Shown here one piece after another: positions 42,565 through 52,271 of a stretch of DNA of 64,000 nt. Position 1 is the first letter of the stretch. Each line of letters begins with the position of its first letter. Under the pieces are notes generated by a model that was not told where the DNA came from, did no database searches, and saw only the letters and a list, made by a program, of their open reading frames with translations. Made by a program: the position numbers and the translations under genes. Location: contig NC_018721.1 of the NCBI RefSeq assembly GCF_000153485.2, positions 2,852,001-2,916,000 on the forward strand, given 5' to 3'. The DNA is from Psychroflexus torquis ATCC 700755. Lineage in GTDB: Bacteria > Bacteroidota > Bacteroidia > Flavobacteriales > Flavobacteriaceae.

Positions 42565-43815
42565 TTAATTAATAATATTTCTACTAGTCCCATTACCTAT
42601 CCCTATAACTTTGTCGAATCTTGCTCCGATGTCTCTATAGTAGACTAGAATCTGATAATCGTTTTCAGTCTCGTCGTGGTCTCCACTTATAAAACCACCA
42701 TCAAAATTTCCTTTGGTGTTTAGATAAATGTATTTAAAATTATAAAAGCCTTGTTTTAAAATCAATTCATTGGTAAGCATAGATCTAGATTCATCCATGG
42801 TCATCAAGGTGCTATCATCTAATGCATAATTATTGAATCTCCCATAAAGGTGAATTTCTCCACCTTCTAAGTCTTTGTAATTGTCTAAAGAAAAATGAAC
42901 TTTTGCATATTCAGATTCAATGTCTAGATCATCACCTTGGACAGTATTGATTCTAAAAGCCCCATTAATATCTGGGTTAAAAGTGTATTCTCTTCCGTCT
43001 CTTACGAAGTTACGGTAAAGATAAGAGTTGTAGATGTCTAGCAATTCTATGCGTTCAATTCTTAAAGTTCCTTGCCTAATATCTTTATTATCAAAATTTA
43101 AGTATTCGTTGCCTCCCCAAAAGGCAGACTCGTCATTATATCTATAAACTAAAGTATTACCTTGAACAAATTGGGGTTTTAGATCGTAAATGGCTGTATT
43201 GAAATCGTTATTTTGAACCACAACGGTTTGAACAGTTTGTTCAGGATTTCTGAAAATGAAATTATCTCTGCCTATTTCAAAATTTACCACCTGCTTTTTA
43301 TCGATGTAGTCAAGTTCTCGAGACCGTCTTATTGTAAGATCTACATTAACTAAATTTTCATAGACAATAAACTTCCTAGAAAAAATGATCTGCCTATCGT
43401 CGTTAAATATTTTTAACATGTAGTTTCCACTGACTTTAAGCTGTCTTGTATTGGTGTTAGGTAATCTTAATTCATAATGCGTGTAAGGTTGAAGGGTCGT
43501 AAATGAGTTTCTGAAATTAAAAAGTCTAATGTTATCAAAACCCTCTAAAACCTCATTTTTTGAGAGAATGGAAGGAGTCCAGTCAAAATTATAATGTTCT
43601 ACCTCATAATAATAATCATTTTCCGCAGCTCTTAAGTCATCAAATTTCAAAATCAAACTTTCTCCTCTAGAAATGATAGGAGTCCCGCTGAATTCCTCAT
43701 TAGAGCCGAAGAATTCGATGGTTTTGATAAAATCTGGGGGCAAGGTTTCGTAGTCCTGCTGAGAATGACTTAGAGAACTTATAAACATGGCTATAAAAAC
43801 AAGACTTAATTTCAT
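42565..43815 (-). CDS. DUF5103 exported protein
   Basis: Started at the ATG at 43815 so that a signal peptide (LVFIAMFISSLSHSQ) is at the N terminus (416 residues); the frame runs 30 codons further up but without a plausible leader. The sequence follows DUF5103 (ETLPPDFIKTIEFFGS, RGESLILKFDDLRAAENDYY, YNFDWTPSILSKNEVLEGF), an all-beta periplasmic or surface protein conserved in Bacteroidetes. It is often found among cell-envelope genes, with no known function. It is divergent from nqrA. Confidence 0.85.
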   Translation of the reverse strand: MKLSLVFIAMFISSLSHSQQDYETLPPDFIKTIEFFGSNEEFSGTPIISRGESLILKFDDLRAAENDYYYEVEHYNFDWTPSILSKNEVLEGFDNIRLFNFRNSFTTLQPYTHYELRLPNTNTRQLKVSGNYMLKIFNDDRQIIFSRKFIVYENLVNVDLTIRRSRELDYIDKKQVVNFEIGRDNFIFRNPEQTVQTVVVQNNDFNTAIYDLKPQFVQGNTLVYRYNDESAFWGGNEYLNFDNKDIRQGTLRIERIELLDIYNSYLYRNFVRDGREYTFNPDINGAFRINTVQGDDLDIESEYAKVHFSLDNYKDLEGGEIHLYGRFNNYALDDSTLMTMDESRSMLTNELILKQGFYNFKYIYLNTKGNFDGGFISGDHDETENDYQILVYYRDIGARFDKVIGIGNGTSRNIIN

Positions 43816-43925
43816 TTTTAAAATATTTGAGAGTAAAGTTACAAATCTAAAATTTATTTGTTTAGAATGATTATAAATAATATAACTATAAGATTCCTTT
43901 GCCATAAGAATGCAAGTTTAATTAT

Positions 43926-43933
43926 TAAATTTG
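43926..43933 (+). promoter_or_regulatory. -7 box of the nqr operon
   Basis: TAAATTTG matches the Bacteroidota -7 consensus, 27 bp before the nqrA start. A TTG at about 43899 lies 24 bp upstream, slightly farther than the usual -33 spacing. Confidence 0.4.
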
Positions 43934-43960
43934 TGCAACAAAATTAAACGATAATCTAAG

Positions 43961-45304
43961 ATGCCCACAGACGTTAAAATTAAAAAGGGTTTAAAGCTAA
44001 ATCTAAAGGGTGAAGCTACTGAAACTTTTGAACAAGGTGAAAATACTAAAACTGTAGCTTTAAGGCCAGCTAATTTCTATTCTCTAGTTCCTAAAATGGT
44101 ACTTAAAGAAGGGGCTAAATTAAAAGCTGGAGATGAGGTTTTTTTCTCAAAATATTCAGCAAAAACTAGAGTGGTATCCCCTGTAAGTGGCACACTCAAG
44201 GAGGTTCGTAGAGGTGCAAAACGAAAAATTCTGGACGTCATCATCGAAGCAGATGAGACTCAAGTGTACAAAGATTTTGGAGTGATGGATCCCTTAAAAT
44301 CGGATTCTACTGAGGTTAAAGATCGTATATTTTCAACAGGCTTAGGAATTTTCTTAAACCAAAGACCTTATAATATTCCAGCAAATGCCGATGACACCCC
44401 AAAAGCAATTTACATATCTGCCTATAACACAGCTCCGTTAACTGGTTCAGCAGAATTTATTCTAAAAGCCAGAGTTGAATTTTTTCAGGCTGGTATAAAT
44501 GCTTTAACGAAACTTACAGGCGGAAAAGTATACCTAGGTGTTGATAAACAATCTGCTTCTTTTTTAAAGGATATTGAGAATGTGGAAATTTTAAATATTT
44601 CTGGTCCTCATCCAGCAGGAAACTTAGGAACTCTTATTCATGAAACAGAACCTATGAATAGGGGCGAGAGAGTTTGGACTGTAAACCCTGAAGATGTCGC
44701 TATAATTGGAGAGCAATTTAAAACGGGAAAGTATAATGCTCAACGAACAGTCGCTGTTACTGGGACATCTGCAAAAAATAGAAAATACTTCAAAACTATC
44801 GCTGGGGCAGAAGTAAAGTCGATTTTAAAAGACTTTGAAGATAACTCAAGGATCATAAGTGGTAATGTATTGACTGGTGAAAAAGTAGAGGCAGATGGTT
44901 ATTTAAACTTTTTTGCTAATGAACTTACTGTTATTCCTGAAGGAAATGAATTTAGGATGTTTGGATGGATACCTTTTATAGATAACAATATTCACTCCAT
45001 GTCCAAAACTTCATTATCCTGGTTGTTTCCTAAAAGGAAATACGAAGTCAATACCAACATAAATGGAGAAGAGAGAGCTTTGGTGGTGACTGGGGAAATG
45101 GAAGAGGTCATGCCTTTAGATATTTTTCCAATGCAACTCATTAAGGCTTGTATGGCAGGTGATATAGAAAAAATGGAAAGCTTAGGAATTTACGAAGTTG
45201 TTCCTGAAGATTTCGCACTTATAGATTACACGAACACGTCTAAAATCGAAGCGCAATCGATTATTCGTGGTGGTTTGGATATTATGTTAACGGAAGTAGG
45301 ATAA
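43961..45304 (+). CDS. nqrA: Na+-translocating NADH:quinone reductase subunit A
   Basis: This 447-residue soluble subunit opens the six-gene nqr operon. It has the typical NqrA N terminus (KIKKGLKLNLKGEATE) with a barrel-sandwich lipoyl-like segment (VVSPVSGTLKEVRRGAKRKI), and later LHETEPMNRGERVWTVNP-like text with IHETEPMNRGERVW. NqrA binds ubiquinone or menaquinone near NqrB at the cytoplasmic side. The complex oxidises NADH and pumps Na+ outwards, a common primary pump in marine Bacteroidota. Spacing to nqrB is 13 bp. Confidence 0.95.
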   Translation: MPTDVKIKKGLKLNLKGEATETFEQGENTKTVALRPANFYSLVPKMVLKEGAKLKAGDEVFFSKYSAKTRVVSPVSGTLKEVRRGAKRKILDVIIEADETQVYKDFGVMDPLKSDSTEVKDRIFSTGLGIFLNQRPYNIPANADDTPKAIYISAYNTAPLTGSAEFILKARVEFFQAGINALTKLTGGKVYLGVDKQSASFLKDIENVEILNISGPHPAGNLGTLIHETEPMNRGERVWTVNPEDVAIIGEQFKTGKYNAQRTVAVTGTSAKNRKYFKTIAGAEVKSILKDFEDNSRIISGNVLTGEKVEADGYLNFFANELTVIPEGNEFRMFGWIPFIDNNIHSMSKTSLSWLFPKRKYEVNTNINGEERALVVTGEMEEVMPLDIFPMQLIKACMAGDIEKMESLGIYEVVPEDFALIDYTNTSKIEAQSIIRGGLDIMLTEVG

Positions 45305-45317
45305 ATTTATAATAATT

Positions 45318-46481
45318 ATGAATTGGATTAGACACAAAATCGATCAAATTAAAGAGCCTTTTGAGCCAGGTAACAAACTTCAAAAGTATCGCCCAGCTAT
45401 TAATGCATTGGATACCTTTTTATTTGTTCCAGACCATACAACCCAAAAGGGAGCTCATATTCGAGATGCTGTAGATTTAAAGAGAACTATGATCACAGTA
45501 GTTTTGGCTTTAATTCCTGCTTTGCTTTTTGGAATGTGGAATGCTGGTTATCAACATTACATTCAATTAGGCGAGAATCCAGCTATATTTGAGGCTATTC
45601 TTCATGGAGCTTATAAAATTGTTCCAATGATTGTAGTATCTTATGGTGTAGGATTGGGTCTTGAATTTGCGTTTGCGATCATGAGAGGTCACGAAGTGAA
45701 TGAAGGTTACCTCGTCACAGGATTGCTTATTCCTATGATTATGCCTGTAGACATACCGTTGTGGATGGTAGCCTTATCGGTTATCTTTGCAGTTTTGATC
45801 GGGAAAGAAGCTTTTGGAGGTACGGGGATGAATATCTTAAATCCTGCTCTTACAGCTAGAGCCTTTGCATTTTTTGCCTACCCTACGTATATGTCTGGAA
45901 ACAAGATTTGGGTGAGTGAAGCATCGAATGTTGATTCTATATCTGGTGAAACAATTCTAGGTTCACTAGCTGCCAACAAGGAAATAACTTACAATACAGC
46001 AGAAATGTTCACTGGAATTATACCAGGATCAATTTCTGAAACATCCACCCTTTGTATTGCTATAGGTGCTTTAATTCTTATTTTGACAAAAGTTGGGAGT
46101 TGGAGGATTATATTGAGTGGTATTATAGGAGCAGCGGTAATGGGGATGATCTTTAACGTCTTAAATATTGAAGGTAATGGCCTAACTAATTTCCCTTGGT
46201 ATCAGCATATAATTGTTGGTGGATTTGCATTTGGAATTGTATTTATGGCAACAGATCCTGTGAGTGGAGCACAAACGACACGTGGGAAATGGATTTATGG
46301 ATTTTTAATAGGACTCTTCGGAATTATGATTAGAGTGTTTAATCCGGCATACCCCGAGGGCATTATGTTATCCATATTATTACTTAATGTTTTTGCCCCA
46401 ACGATAGATCATTACGTCATTCAAGGTAATGTAAAGAAAAGACAGAAGCGTTTACAAATGAAAACAGTTAAAACAGCTTAA
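45318..46481 (+). CDS. nqrB: Na+-NQR subunit B
   Basis: This 387-residue membrane protein has ten predicted helices, with a cytoplasmic N terminus (IRHKIDQIKEPFEPGNKL) and the conserved GGTGMNILNPALTARAF region. The loop IIPGSISETSTL holds the Thr that carries a covalent FMN in this family, attached by ApbE, which is encoded at the end of this cluster. NqrB forms much of the Na+ path. The gene is 2 bp from nqrC, consistent with strict co-expression. Confidence 0.95.
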   Translation: MNWIRHKIDQIKEPFEPGNKLQKYRPAINALDTFLFVPDHTTQKGAHIRDAVDLKRTMITVVLALIPALLFGMWNAGYQHYIQLGENPAIFEAILHGAYKIVPMIVVSYGVGLGLEFAFAIMRGHEVNEGYLVTGLLIPMIMPVDIPLWMVALSVIFAVLIGKEAFGGTGMNILNPALTARAFAFFAYPTYMSGNKIWVSEASNVDSISGETILGSLAANKEITYNTAEMFTGIIPGSISETSTLCIAIGALILILTKVGSWRIILSGIIGAAVMGMIFNVLNIEGNGLTNFPWYQHIIVGGFAFGIVFMATDPVSGAQTTRGKWIYGFLIGLFGIMIRVFNPAYPEGIMLSILLLNVFAPTIDHYVIQGNVKKRQKRLQMKTVKTA

Positions 46482-46483
46482 CA

Positions 46484-47209
46484 ATGGATAAAAATAGCAA
46501 TTCTTACACTTTTATTTTTGCAATAATCATGGTGGTTGTCGTTGCGGTAACACTTTCTTTTACTGCAACTACATTAGGACCCCTGCAAAAGGAAAATGTG
46601 CGTAAAGAAAAAATGCAAAATATACTTTCTACTATTGGCATTGAAACGAGTAGAGAGAATGCAGAAGAATTATTTAACAAATATATTACTCAGCAAATCT
46701 CTCTAAATTCAAAAGGTGAAGAGAAAGAAGGTGTCAATGCCTTTGATGTCAAATTATCTAAAGAATTATCAAAACCAGAGGAAGAACAAAGTTTTCCTAT
46801 CTATGTAGCGAATTACGAAGGTTCCGAATTTTATATCGCTCCATTGAGAGGTAACGGACTTTGGGATGCTATTTGGGGTTATATCGCACTTAAAGAGGAT
46901 GCTAATACTGTCCAAGGTGTTGTTTTCGACCACAAAGGAGAAACCGCGGGTTTGGGTGCAGAAATTACAACGGACTGGTTTCAGCAAAGCTTTGTCGATG
47001 AGAAAGTTTTCAACGGGCAGGGAGAGCTTGTTGGGGTCAGCGTTAAAAAAGGATATAGCGGAGGAAACAATAAGGATGATAACCAAGTTGATTCAATTTC
47101 AGGAGCGACCATAACTAGTGATGGAGTTTCTATAATGATCGAAAAGAGACTAAAGAATTATCTACCTTTCCTCAAAAAGCGTCAAAATATTAAAGTTGCA
47201 ATACGATAA
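46484..47209 (+). CDS. nqrC: Na+-NQR subunit C
   Basis: This 241-residue protein has an N-terminal helix (about 7-28) and a periplasmic FMN-binding domain. The flavinylation motif SGATIT (in DSISGATITSDG, about 204-215) carries FMN on the final Thr. GLWDAIWGYIALK and GETAGLGAEIT are family landmarks. ApbE, encoded three genes on, transfers FMN to it. The gene is 3 bp from nqrD. Confidence 0.95.
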   Translation: MDKNSNSYTFIFAIIMVVVVAVTLSFTATTLGPLQKENVRKEKMQNILSTIGIETSRENAEELFNKYITQQISLNSKGEEKEGVNAFDVKLSKELSKPEEEQSFPIYVANYEGSEFYIAPLRGNGLWDAIWGYIALKEDANTVQGVVFDHKGETAGLGAEITTDWFQQSFVDEKVFNGQGELVGVSVKKGYSGGNNKDDNQVDSISGATITSDGVSIMIEKRLKNYLPFLKKRQNIKVAIR

Positions 47210-47212
47210 GTT

Positions 47213-47962
47213 ATGAGCTCAGAAACAAATCAAAACTCTAAAACTGAAGCCGAAAAGAAGAAGGTTGAAATGCTTCTCTTTTTATCGAGTTCAGAAGAGA
47301 AAGAACATTTTTTGTCAAAGGCAAATCGCAAAATTTTAAAGGATCCTTTAAATGATAACAATCCTATTACCGTTCAGGTTTTAGGAATTTGTTCAGCATT
47401 AGCGATTACAGTTCAGCTTAAGCCTGCAATTGTAATGTCACTAGCAGTGGTCTTTGTGATGGCTTTCAGTAACGTGATTATTTCTTTACTTAGAAACTCA
47501 ATACCAAGTCGAATCCGAATTATTGTTCAACTTGTTGTGGTAGCAGCTATGGTGATTCTTGTAGATCAAATTTTAAAGGCTTATGCTTTCGATGTGAGTA
47601 AACAACTTTCTATTTTCATTGGTCTTATCATTACAAACTGTATAATCATGGGTCGTCTTGAAGCTTTTGCTTTAGGCAACGGTGTTTATAAATCGTTTTT
47701 AGATGGAATTGGAAATGCTGCAGGTTATGGACTTATTTTAATTGTTATTGCTTTCTTTAGAGAGCTTTTTGGTTCAGGTAAATTGCTTGGTTATGAAGTT
47801 TTAGGACATAAAGGTGTAACCTTAGCAGAGTCCACTGGATTATATGGCTTAGGTTATGAAGATAATGGATTTTTTCTATTATCCCCAATGGCACTTATCG
47901 TGGTAGGTATCATTATCTGGGTTCAGAGATCAGGTAATAGAAAATTAATTGAAGAAAATTAA
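47213..47962 (+). CDS. nqrD: Na+-NQR subunit D, with longer N terminus
   Basis: This 249-residue membrane protein has six helices with the family core DNNPITVQVLGICSALA and FVGLIITNCIIMGRLEAF. The DNNPI motif lies at residue 48, against about 17 in the Vibrio protein, so there is an extra charged segment of about 30 residues (SETNQNSKTEAEKKK and on) before it. An internal ATG at 47270 would shorten it by 19 residues. NqrD and NqrE together hold an intramembrane iron centre. Confidence 0.94.
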   Translation: MSSETNQNSKTEAEKKKVEMLLFLSSSEEKEHFLSKANRKILKDPLNDNNPITVQVLGICSALAITVQLKPAIVMSLAVVFVMAFSNVIISLLRNSIPSRIRIIVQLVVVAAMVILVDQILKAYAFDVSKQLSIFIGLIITNCIIMGRLEAFALGNGVYKSFLDGIGNAAGYGLILIVIAFFRELFGSGKLLGYEVLGHKGVTLAESTGLYGLGYEDNGFFLLSPMALIVVGIIIWVQRSGNRKLIEEN

Positions 47963-47977
47963 ATAAAAGCATTAGTA

Positions 47978-48592
47978 ATGGATTTAGTAAACCTATTTGT
48001 TAAAAGTATTTTTATAGAGAATATGATCTTTGCATATTTTCTAGGGATGTGTTCTTATCTCGCAGTCTCAAAGACAGTAAAAACCGCGGTAGGTCTTGGA
48101 GCTGCTGTCATATTCGTATTGTTGATTACAGTTCCTGTTAATTATCTTCTCGATAATTACTTGCTTCAACCAGGTGCTTTATCTTGGTTAGGTGCCGAAT
48201 TTTTAGACGTGGATTTGAGTTTTCTTAGCTTTATCATGTTTATTGCTGTAATTGCTTCTATGGTTCAGCTTGTTGAGATGATTGTAGAGAAATTTGCTCC
48301 TGCTTTATATGGTTCTTTGGGTATATTTTTACCCCTTATTGCTGTAAATTGTGCTATATTAGGGGGGTCCCTGTTTATGCAACAAAAAGATTTTAATGGC
48401 ATAGAAGGTGCTGTAGTGTATGGGCTTGGAAGTGGACTAGGATGGTTTTTAGCTATACTTGCTATTGCGGCAATCAGAGAGAAAATAGCTTATTCAAATG
48501 TGCCAGCACCGCTTAAGGGATTAGGGATTACATTCATTATTACAGGACTGATGGCGATTGGATTTATGAGTTTTATGGGTATTAAATTATAA
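47978..48592 (+). CDS. nqrE: Na+-NQR subunit E
   Basis: This 204-residue membrane protein of six helices is a paralogue of NqrD. It has [20 protein letters not shown] with the conserved Cys near residue 25 and [19 protein letters not shown] with the second Cys, residues that bind the iron centre between NqrD and NqrE. The gene lies 15 bp after nqrD and 12 bp before nqrF. Confidence 0.95.
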   Translation: MDLVNLFVKSIFIENMIFAYFLGMCSYLAVSKTVKTAVGLGAAVIFVLLITVPVNYLLDNYLLQPGALSWLGAEFLDVDLSFLSFIMFIAVIASMVQLVEMIVEKFAPALYGSLGIFLPLIAVNCAILGGSLFMQQKDFNGIEGAVVYGLGSGLGWFLAILAIAAIREKIAYSNVPAPLKGLGITFIITGLMAIGFMSFMGIKL

Positions 48593-48604
48593 ACAAAAAG
48601 GATT

Positions 48605-49894
48605 ATGACAGTTATATTATCGAGTGTTGCAGTATTCTTAACTTTAATTTTGTTGTTGGTGGTTATTTTACTATCAGCCAAAGCGAAATTATCTCCGTCC
48701 GGACCAGTTAAGGTCAATATAAATGGAGAGAAAGATTTAGAAGTGGGTTCAGGATCTACTTTATTAAATACGTTGAGTGAAAACAAATTGTTTCTACCCT
48801 CTGCTTGTGGAGGCGGTGGAACTTGTGTACAATGTAAATGTATTGTAAAAGATGGTGGTGGTGCAATTCTTCCTACGGAAGAGCCACACTTTACAAGAAA
48901 AGAAATTGCTGAAGGTTGGAGACTGGGCTGTCAGGTGAAAGTGAAACAAGACATGAGAATCCAAATTCCTGAAGAAGTTTTTGGTATTAAGAAATGGAAA
49001 GCCACTGTTGTTTCCAATTATAACGTAGCCTCTTTTATCAAGGAATTTATTGTTGAAATTCCTGAAGATATGGGCTACAAAGCCGGTGGATATATTCAAA
49101 TTGAAATCCCCACTTGCGAAGTGAAGTTTGAAGATTTAGATATTTCCGCACATCCAGAAGAGCATCCTGGTGATGTAGATAAATTCAAAGCAGAGTGGGA
49201 TTCTTTCAAACTATGGCCTCTTGTTATGAAAAATACAGAGACCGTAGAAAGAGCATATTCTATGGCTTCTTACCCAGCAGAAGGCAGAAAAGTAATGCTG
49301 AATGTACGTATTGCTACTCCTCCTTTCGACAGAGCAAAAGGGGACTGGATGGATGTAAATCCTGGTGTTGCTTCCTCATATATTTTTGGATGCAAAGCAG
49401 GGGATGAGGTTACAATTTCAGGACCTTATGGAGAATTTTTCATCAATGAAAGTGATTCAGAAATGCTATATGTAGGTGGTGGTGCCGGTATGGCCCCAAT
49501 GCGTTCTCACTTATACCACTTGTTCAGAACCATCAAAACAGGCCGTAAAGTCACATTTTGGTATGGTGGTCGTTCAAAAAGAGAATTATTCTATACAGAA
49601 CATTTTAGAGCATTAGAGCGTGATTATCCTAATTTCAAATTTTACCTAGCTTTATCTGAACCTCAAGAAGAAGATAATTGGAAACAGAAAGATGGAATTG
49701 ATGGAGAAGGTGATGGCTTTGTTGGATTTATTCACCAATGTGTGATCGATAATTATTTAAATCATCATGAAGATCCTGAGGATATGGAATTATATTTCTG
49801 TGGTCCACCATTGATGAACCAAGCGGTTCAGAAAATGGGTGAAGATTTCGGTATACCCGATGAAAATATCAGATTTGATGATTTCGGCGGATAA
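48605..49894 (+). CDS. nqrF: Na+-NQR subunit F (NADH dehydrogenase subunit)
   Basis: This 429-residue subunit has an N-terminal helix (about 3-25), a plant-type 2Fe-2S domain with Cys ligands in SACGGGGTCVQCKC and LGCQVKV, and a ferredoxin-reductase-like part that binds FAD (RAYSMASYP) and NADH (VGGGAGMAPMRSHLY, and FCGPPLMNQAV). It takes electrons from NADH and feeds them to the 2Fe-2S cluster. It is the last structural nqr gene and is followed by a strong hairpin. Confidence 0.96.
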   Translation: MTVILSSVAVFLTLILLLVVILLSAKAKLSPSGPVKVNINGEKDLEVGSGSTLLNTLSENKLFLPSACGGGGTCVQCKCIVKDGGGAILPTEEPHFTRKEIAEGWRLGCQVKVKQDMRIQIPEEVFGIKKWKATVVSNYNVASFIKEFIVEIPEDMGYKAGGYIQIEIPTCEVKFEDLDISAHPEEHPGDVDKFKAEWDSFKLWPLVMKNTETVERAYSMASYPAEGRKVMLNVRIATPPFDRAKGDWMDVNPGVASSYIFGCKAGDEVTISGPYGEFFINESDSEMLYVGGGAGMAPMRSHLYHLFRTIKTGRKVTFWYGGRSKRELFYTEHFRALERDYPNFKFYLALSEPQEEDNWKQKDGIDGEGDGFVGFIHQCVIDNYLNHHEDPEDMELYFCGPPLMNQAVQKMGEDFGIPDENIRFDDFGG

Positions 49895-49909
49895 GATGGA
49901 TTGAATTTT

Positions 49910-49941
49910 ATAACCCCAAACAGGAAACTGTTTGGGGTTAT
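49910..49941 (+). terminator. Hairpin after nqrF
   Basis: ATAACCCCAAACAG and CTGTTTGGGGTTAT form a perfect 14-bp stem with a GAAA loop. Only a weak T-run (TATATT) follows, so it may cut rather than abolish transcription into the next genes. Confidence 0.65.
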
Positions 49942-49955
49942 TATATTAAAGAAAT

Positions 49956-50315
49956 ATGGGGTTACTTACAGATCAACAATTACACAACCTTGCTATGAAT
50001 CTCGTTGGTAAGGATCTCGAAGAACTGGGATATGAATTTTTAGCTGTAAACAGTAAAAAATCTAAAAACCCACAGTTTGTTGCAACCAAAGAAAAGAAGT
50101 TGATATTTGTTGTTGTCCGAGCAGTCAACTACCCTGATAACCCCGTGCTTTATGATGAGGAGTTAATGGGGAAAGTTAGTAAACATGGCATTAATTACGA
50201 GGCTAAAACTTTTTATGCAGGTGTTGGTGTAGCCAATTCTGTAAGCTATGAACTGCCTGTAGACTCCGAACAAGATTATGTTTTAAATTACACAGGTTTA
50301 ATAGAAATTAAATGA
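49956..50315 (+). CDS. Conserved small protein after nqrF
   Basis: This 119-residue cytoplasmic protein has an alpha/beta pattern (NLAMNLVGKDLEELGYEFL, LIFVVVRAVNYPDNPVLY, INYEAKTFYAGVGVANS). Similar proteins next to nqrF in flavobacteria are often labelled as NQR subunit F, which is misleading because it has no redox motif. It overlaps the apbE start by 4 bp, so it is probably tied to NQR assembly or flavinylation. Confidence 0.75.
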   Translation: MGLLTDQQLHNLAMNLVGKDLEELGYEFLAVNSKKSKNPQFVATKEKKLIFVVVRAVNYPDNPVLYDEELMGKVSKHGINYEAKTFYAGVGVANSVSYELPVDSEQDYVLNYTGLIEIK

Positions 50316-51313
50316 AATATTTTTTTTTAACCTTAAGTTTTCTACTCCTATCTTGCGAAAAAAACACAACAAATTCACACTCCTTAAGTGGAAGTGCTTT
50401 AGGCACTACGTATTCTGTTAAATATTTTTCAGAAGACTATATCCTAAAAGAATCTGTAATTGATTCTATCCTAAAGGATATCAATTTATCTATGAGCACT
50501 TACATGCGTGAGTCTGATATTTCAAGAATCAATGCTGGAGAGTCAGTTGTTGTTGATGATAATTTCCAAAAGGTTTTTAGAGCTTCTCAACGAATTTATA
50601 ATGATACTGATGGATATTTCGATCCTAGTGTAGGGATGCTTGTGAATGCTTATGGGTTCGGGCCTCAAGGCTATTCAGAAGATGTCAAAGAGAGTCAGAT
50701 AGATTCTCTATTTCAATTTGTGGGCTTTAACCATATTCAATTATCTGAAGAGGCTAAAGTTATTTCAAACCTTCCTGTGCTCTATTTAGATTTTAATGCC
50801 ATAGCTAAAGGGTATACTGTGGATGTGTTTGGAAACTATCTAAATTCCAAAGGTGTTACTCATTATTTAGTAGAAATTGGTGGAGAAGTGAGAGTGAAAG
50901 GCAAGAACCTAGAGAAGGCTTCTCCTTGGAAAGTTGGAATAGAACTTCCATCAGAAAATAATTCCAGAGAATTGATGTACGGCATTCAACTTAAGGATGA
51001 GTCTTTAGCCACGTCGGGAAATTATAGGAAGTTTAGATTAGATCCCTTGTCAGGTAAAAAGTATGTACATACTATCAATCCGAATACGGGACAATCTCAA
51101 AAAACAGATATTTTTTCAGCCTCCGTCATTACAAACACTTGCGCCGATGCAGATGCTTATGCGACTGCATTTATGGCGATGGGATTTGAAAAGTCTCTGC
51201 AATTCATCGAGAAACAAAATGCCCTTAAAGTGATTTTAATTTATAGTGACTCAGAGGGAAATCAAAAGACTTATATCTCACCAGAGATTCAATCTTCAGT
51301 TGAGAAATTCTAA
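50312..51313 (+). CDS. apbE: FAD:protein FMN transferase
   Basis: This 333-residue lipoprotein (lipobox LLSCE, Cys15) is exported and anchored in the membrane. ApbE motifs include SGSALGTTYSVKY, the Mg-binding region YLDFNAIAKGYTVD, the loop HYLVEIGGEVRVKG and the nucleotide part KKYVHTINPNTGQ with NTCADADAYATAF. It moves FMN from FAD to the Thr residues of NqrB and NqrC. Its place right after the nqr operon and overlap with the small gene fit that role. Its end overlaps the convergent methyltransferase gene by 4 bp. Confidence 0.95.
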   Translation: MKYFFLTLSFLLLSCEKNTTNSHSLSGSALGTTYSVKYFSEDYILKESVIDSILKDINLSMSTYMRESDISRINAGESVVVDDNFQKVFRASQRIYNDTDGYFDPSVGMLVNAYGFGPQGYSEDVKESQIDSLFQFVGFNHIQLSEEAKVISNLPVLYLDFNAIAKGYTVDVFGNYLNSKGVTHYLVEIGGEVRVKGKNLEKASPWKVGIELPSENNSRELMYGIQLKDESLATSGNYRKFRLDPLSGKKYVHTINPNTGQSQKTDIFSASVITNTCADADAYATAFMAMGFEKSLQFIEKQNALKVILIYSDSEGNQKTYISPEIQSSVEKF

Positions 51314-52080
51314 GAGGGTTTAAAGCAAATGGGGAGTAGTTCACCTTGGCTAAGTCTAAAGTAATCAACTTCTTCTTCCGTCAATTCAGAAGTGAAATCC
51401 ACTTCCTTAACTTGGAACCCTATTTCCCTTAGTTTATCAAAATAATCGCGACCATAGATTCTTAAATGGTCGTACTGTCCAAAAATTCGAGATCTGTCTT
51501 TTGAATCCGTTATAGAATCATCCTCAAATGTAGTTGCTCTCGAAAGATCTTGTGGGATTTGGAGTATAGCCATTCCGCCAGGTTTAAGAACTCTTAAAAG
51601 TTCTTTTATGGCTTGAGAATCGTCTTTTATATGCTCTAGGACATGATTGCAAATCAGCGTGTCGAAAAAATCAGTCTCAAATGGTAAATCACAAATATCT
51701 GCCTTAACATCTGCAATTGGAGAATTGAGGTCTGTGGTCGTGTATTCCAAATTTTCCATGTCCTTAAACCTTTTAAAAAAAGCTTGTTCAGGTGCGAAAT
51801 GGAGTAGCTTTTGTGGTCTAGTAAAAAAGTCTGTTTTCCGTTGTAGATACAACCAAAGCAAACGGTGCCTTTCTAAAGATAAGGTAGAGGGACCCAAAAC
51901 ATTAGGCCTTTGTGTTTCATACCCGTAGGGTAGAAATTTCGAAAAGGTTTTGCCATCTATAGGATCTTTATAGGCAGTTCCTTTATAAACCAAAATCAAT
52001 ACTGGCTTTACGATTAAGCTCATCTGAATCAGGAAAGGTCTTGGGAATAAGTTGAGAAGGACTTGGAATATTTTTTTCAA
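51310..52080 (-). CDS. SAM-dependent methyltransferase, class I
   Basis: This 256-residue protein has a Rossmann-like methyltransferase core. The SAM-binding sequence is degenerate at motif I (LLHFAPEQAFFKRF), followed by YTTTDLNSPIADVKADICDL and the motif around LICNHVLEHIKDDSQAIKEL, LLRVLKPGGMAILQIP. This wording (APE..., NHVLEHI, RVLKPGG) is that of type 11 methyltransferases linked to lipids or cell-surface sugars. Substrate unknown. Convergent with apbE with a 4-bp overlap. Confidence 0.85.
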   Translation of the reverse strand: MKKIFQVLLNLFPRPFLIQMSLIVKPVLILVYKGTAYKDPIDGKTFSKFLPYGYETQRPNVLGPSTLSLERHRLLWLYLQRKTDFFTRPQKLLHFAPEQAFFKRFKDMENLEYTTTDLNSPIADVKADICDLPFETDFFDTLICNHVLEHIKDDSQAIKELLRVLKPGGMAILQIPQDLSRATTFEDDSITDSKDRSRIFGQYDHLRIYGRDYFDKLREIGFQVKEVDFTSELTEEEVDYFRLSQGELLPICFKPS

Positions 52081-52233
52081 AATTTAATTTTACTTTTCAA
52101 AAGTAAAATTAAAGCTAAATCACCACTTATTTAAAATTATGCCTCACTAATACCCGTTTAGACAATGAATTTCTACATATCAACTCCTAGCCATTTCTTC
52201 ATAAAGGATTGTTCCTTCATAAGAGAATTAGAA

Positions 52234-52257
52234 TGATCTGATCTTAAAATCAGATCA
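52234..52257 (-). terminator. Possible terminator after fhs
   Basis: TGATCTGAT (52234-52242) pairs with ATCAGATCA (52249-52257). It lies 15 bp past the fhs stop on the minus strand; only a short T-rich stretch follows, so the call is moderate. Confidence 0.5.
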
Positions 52258-52271
52258 AATCTTTATTTTTT

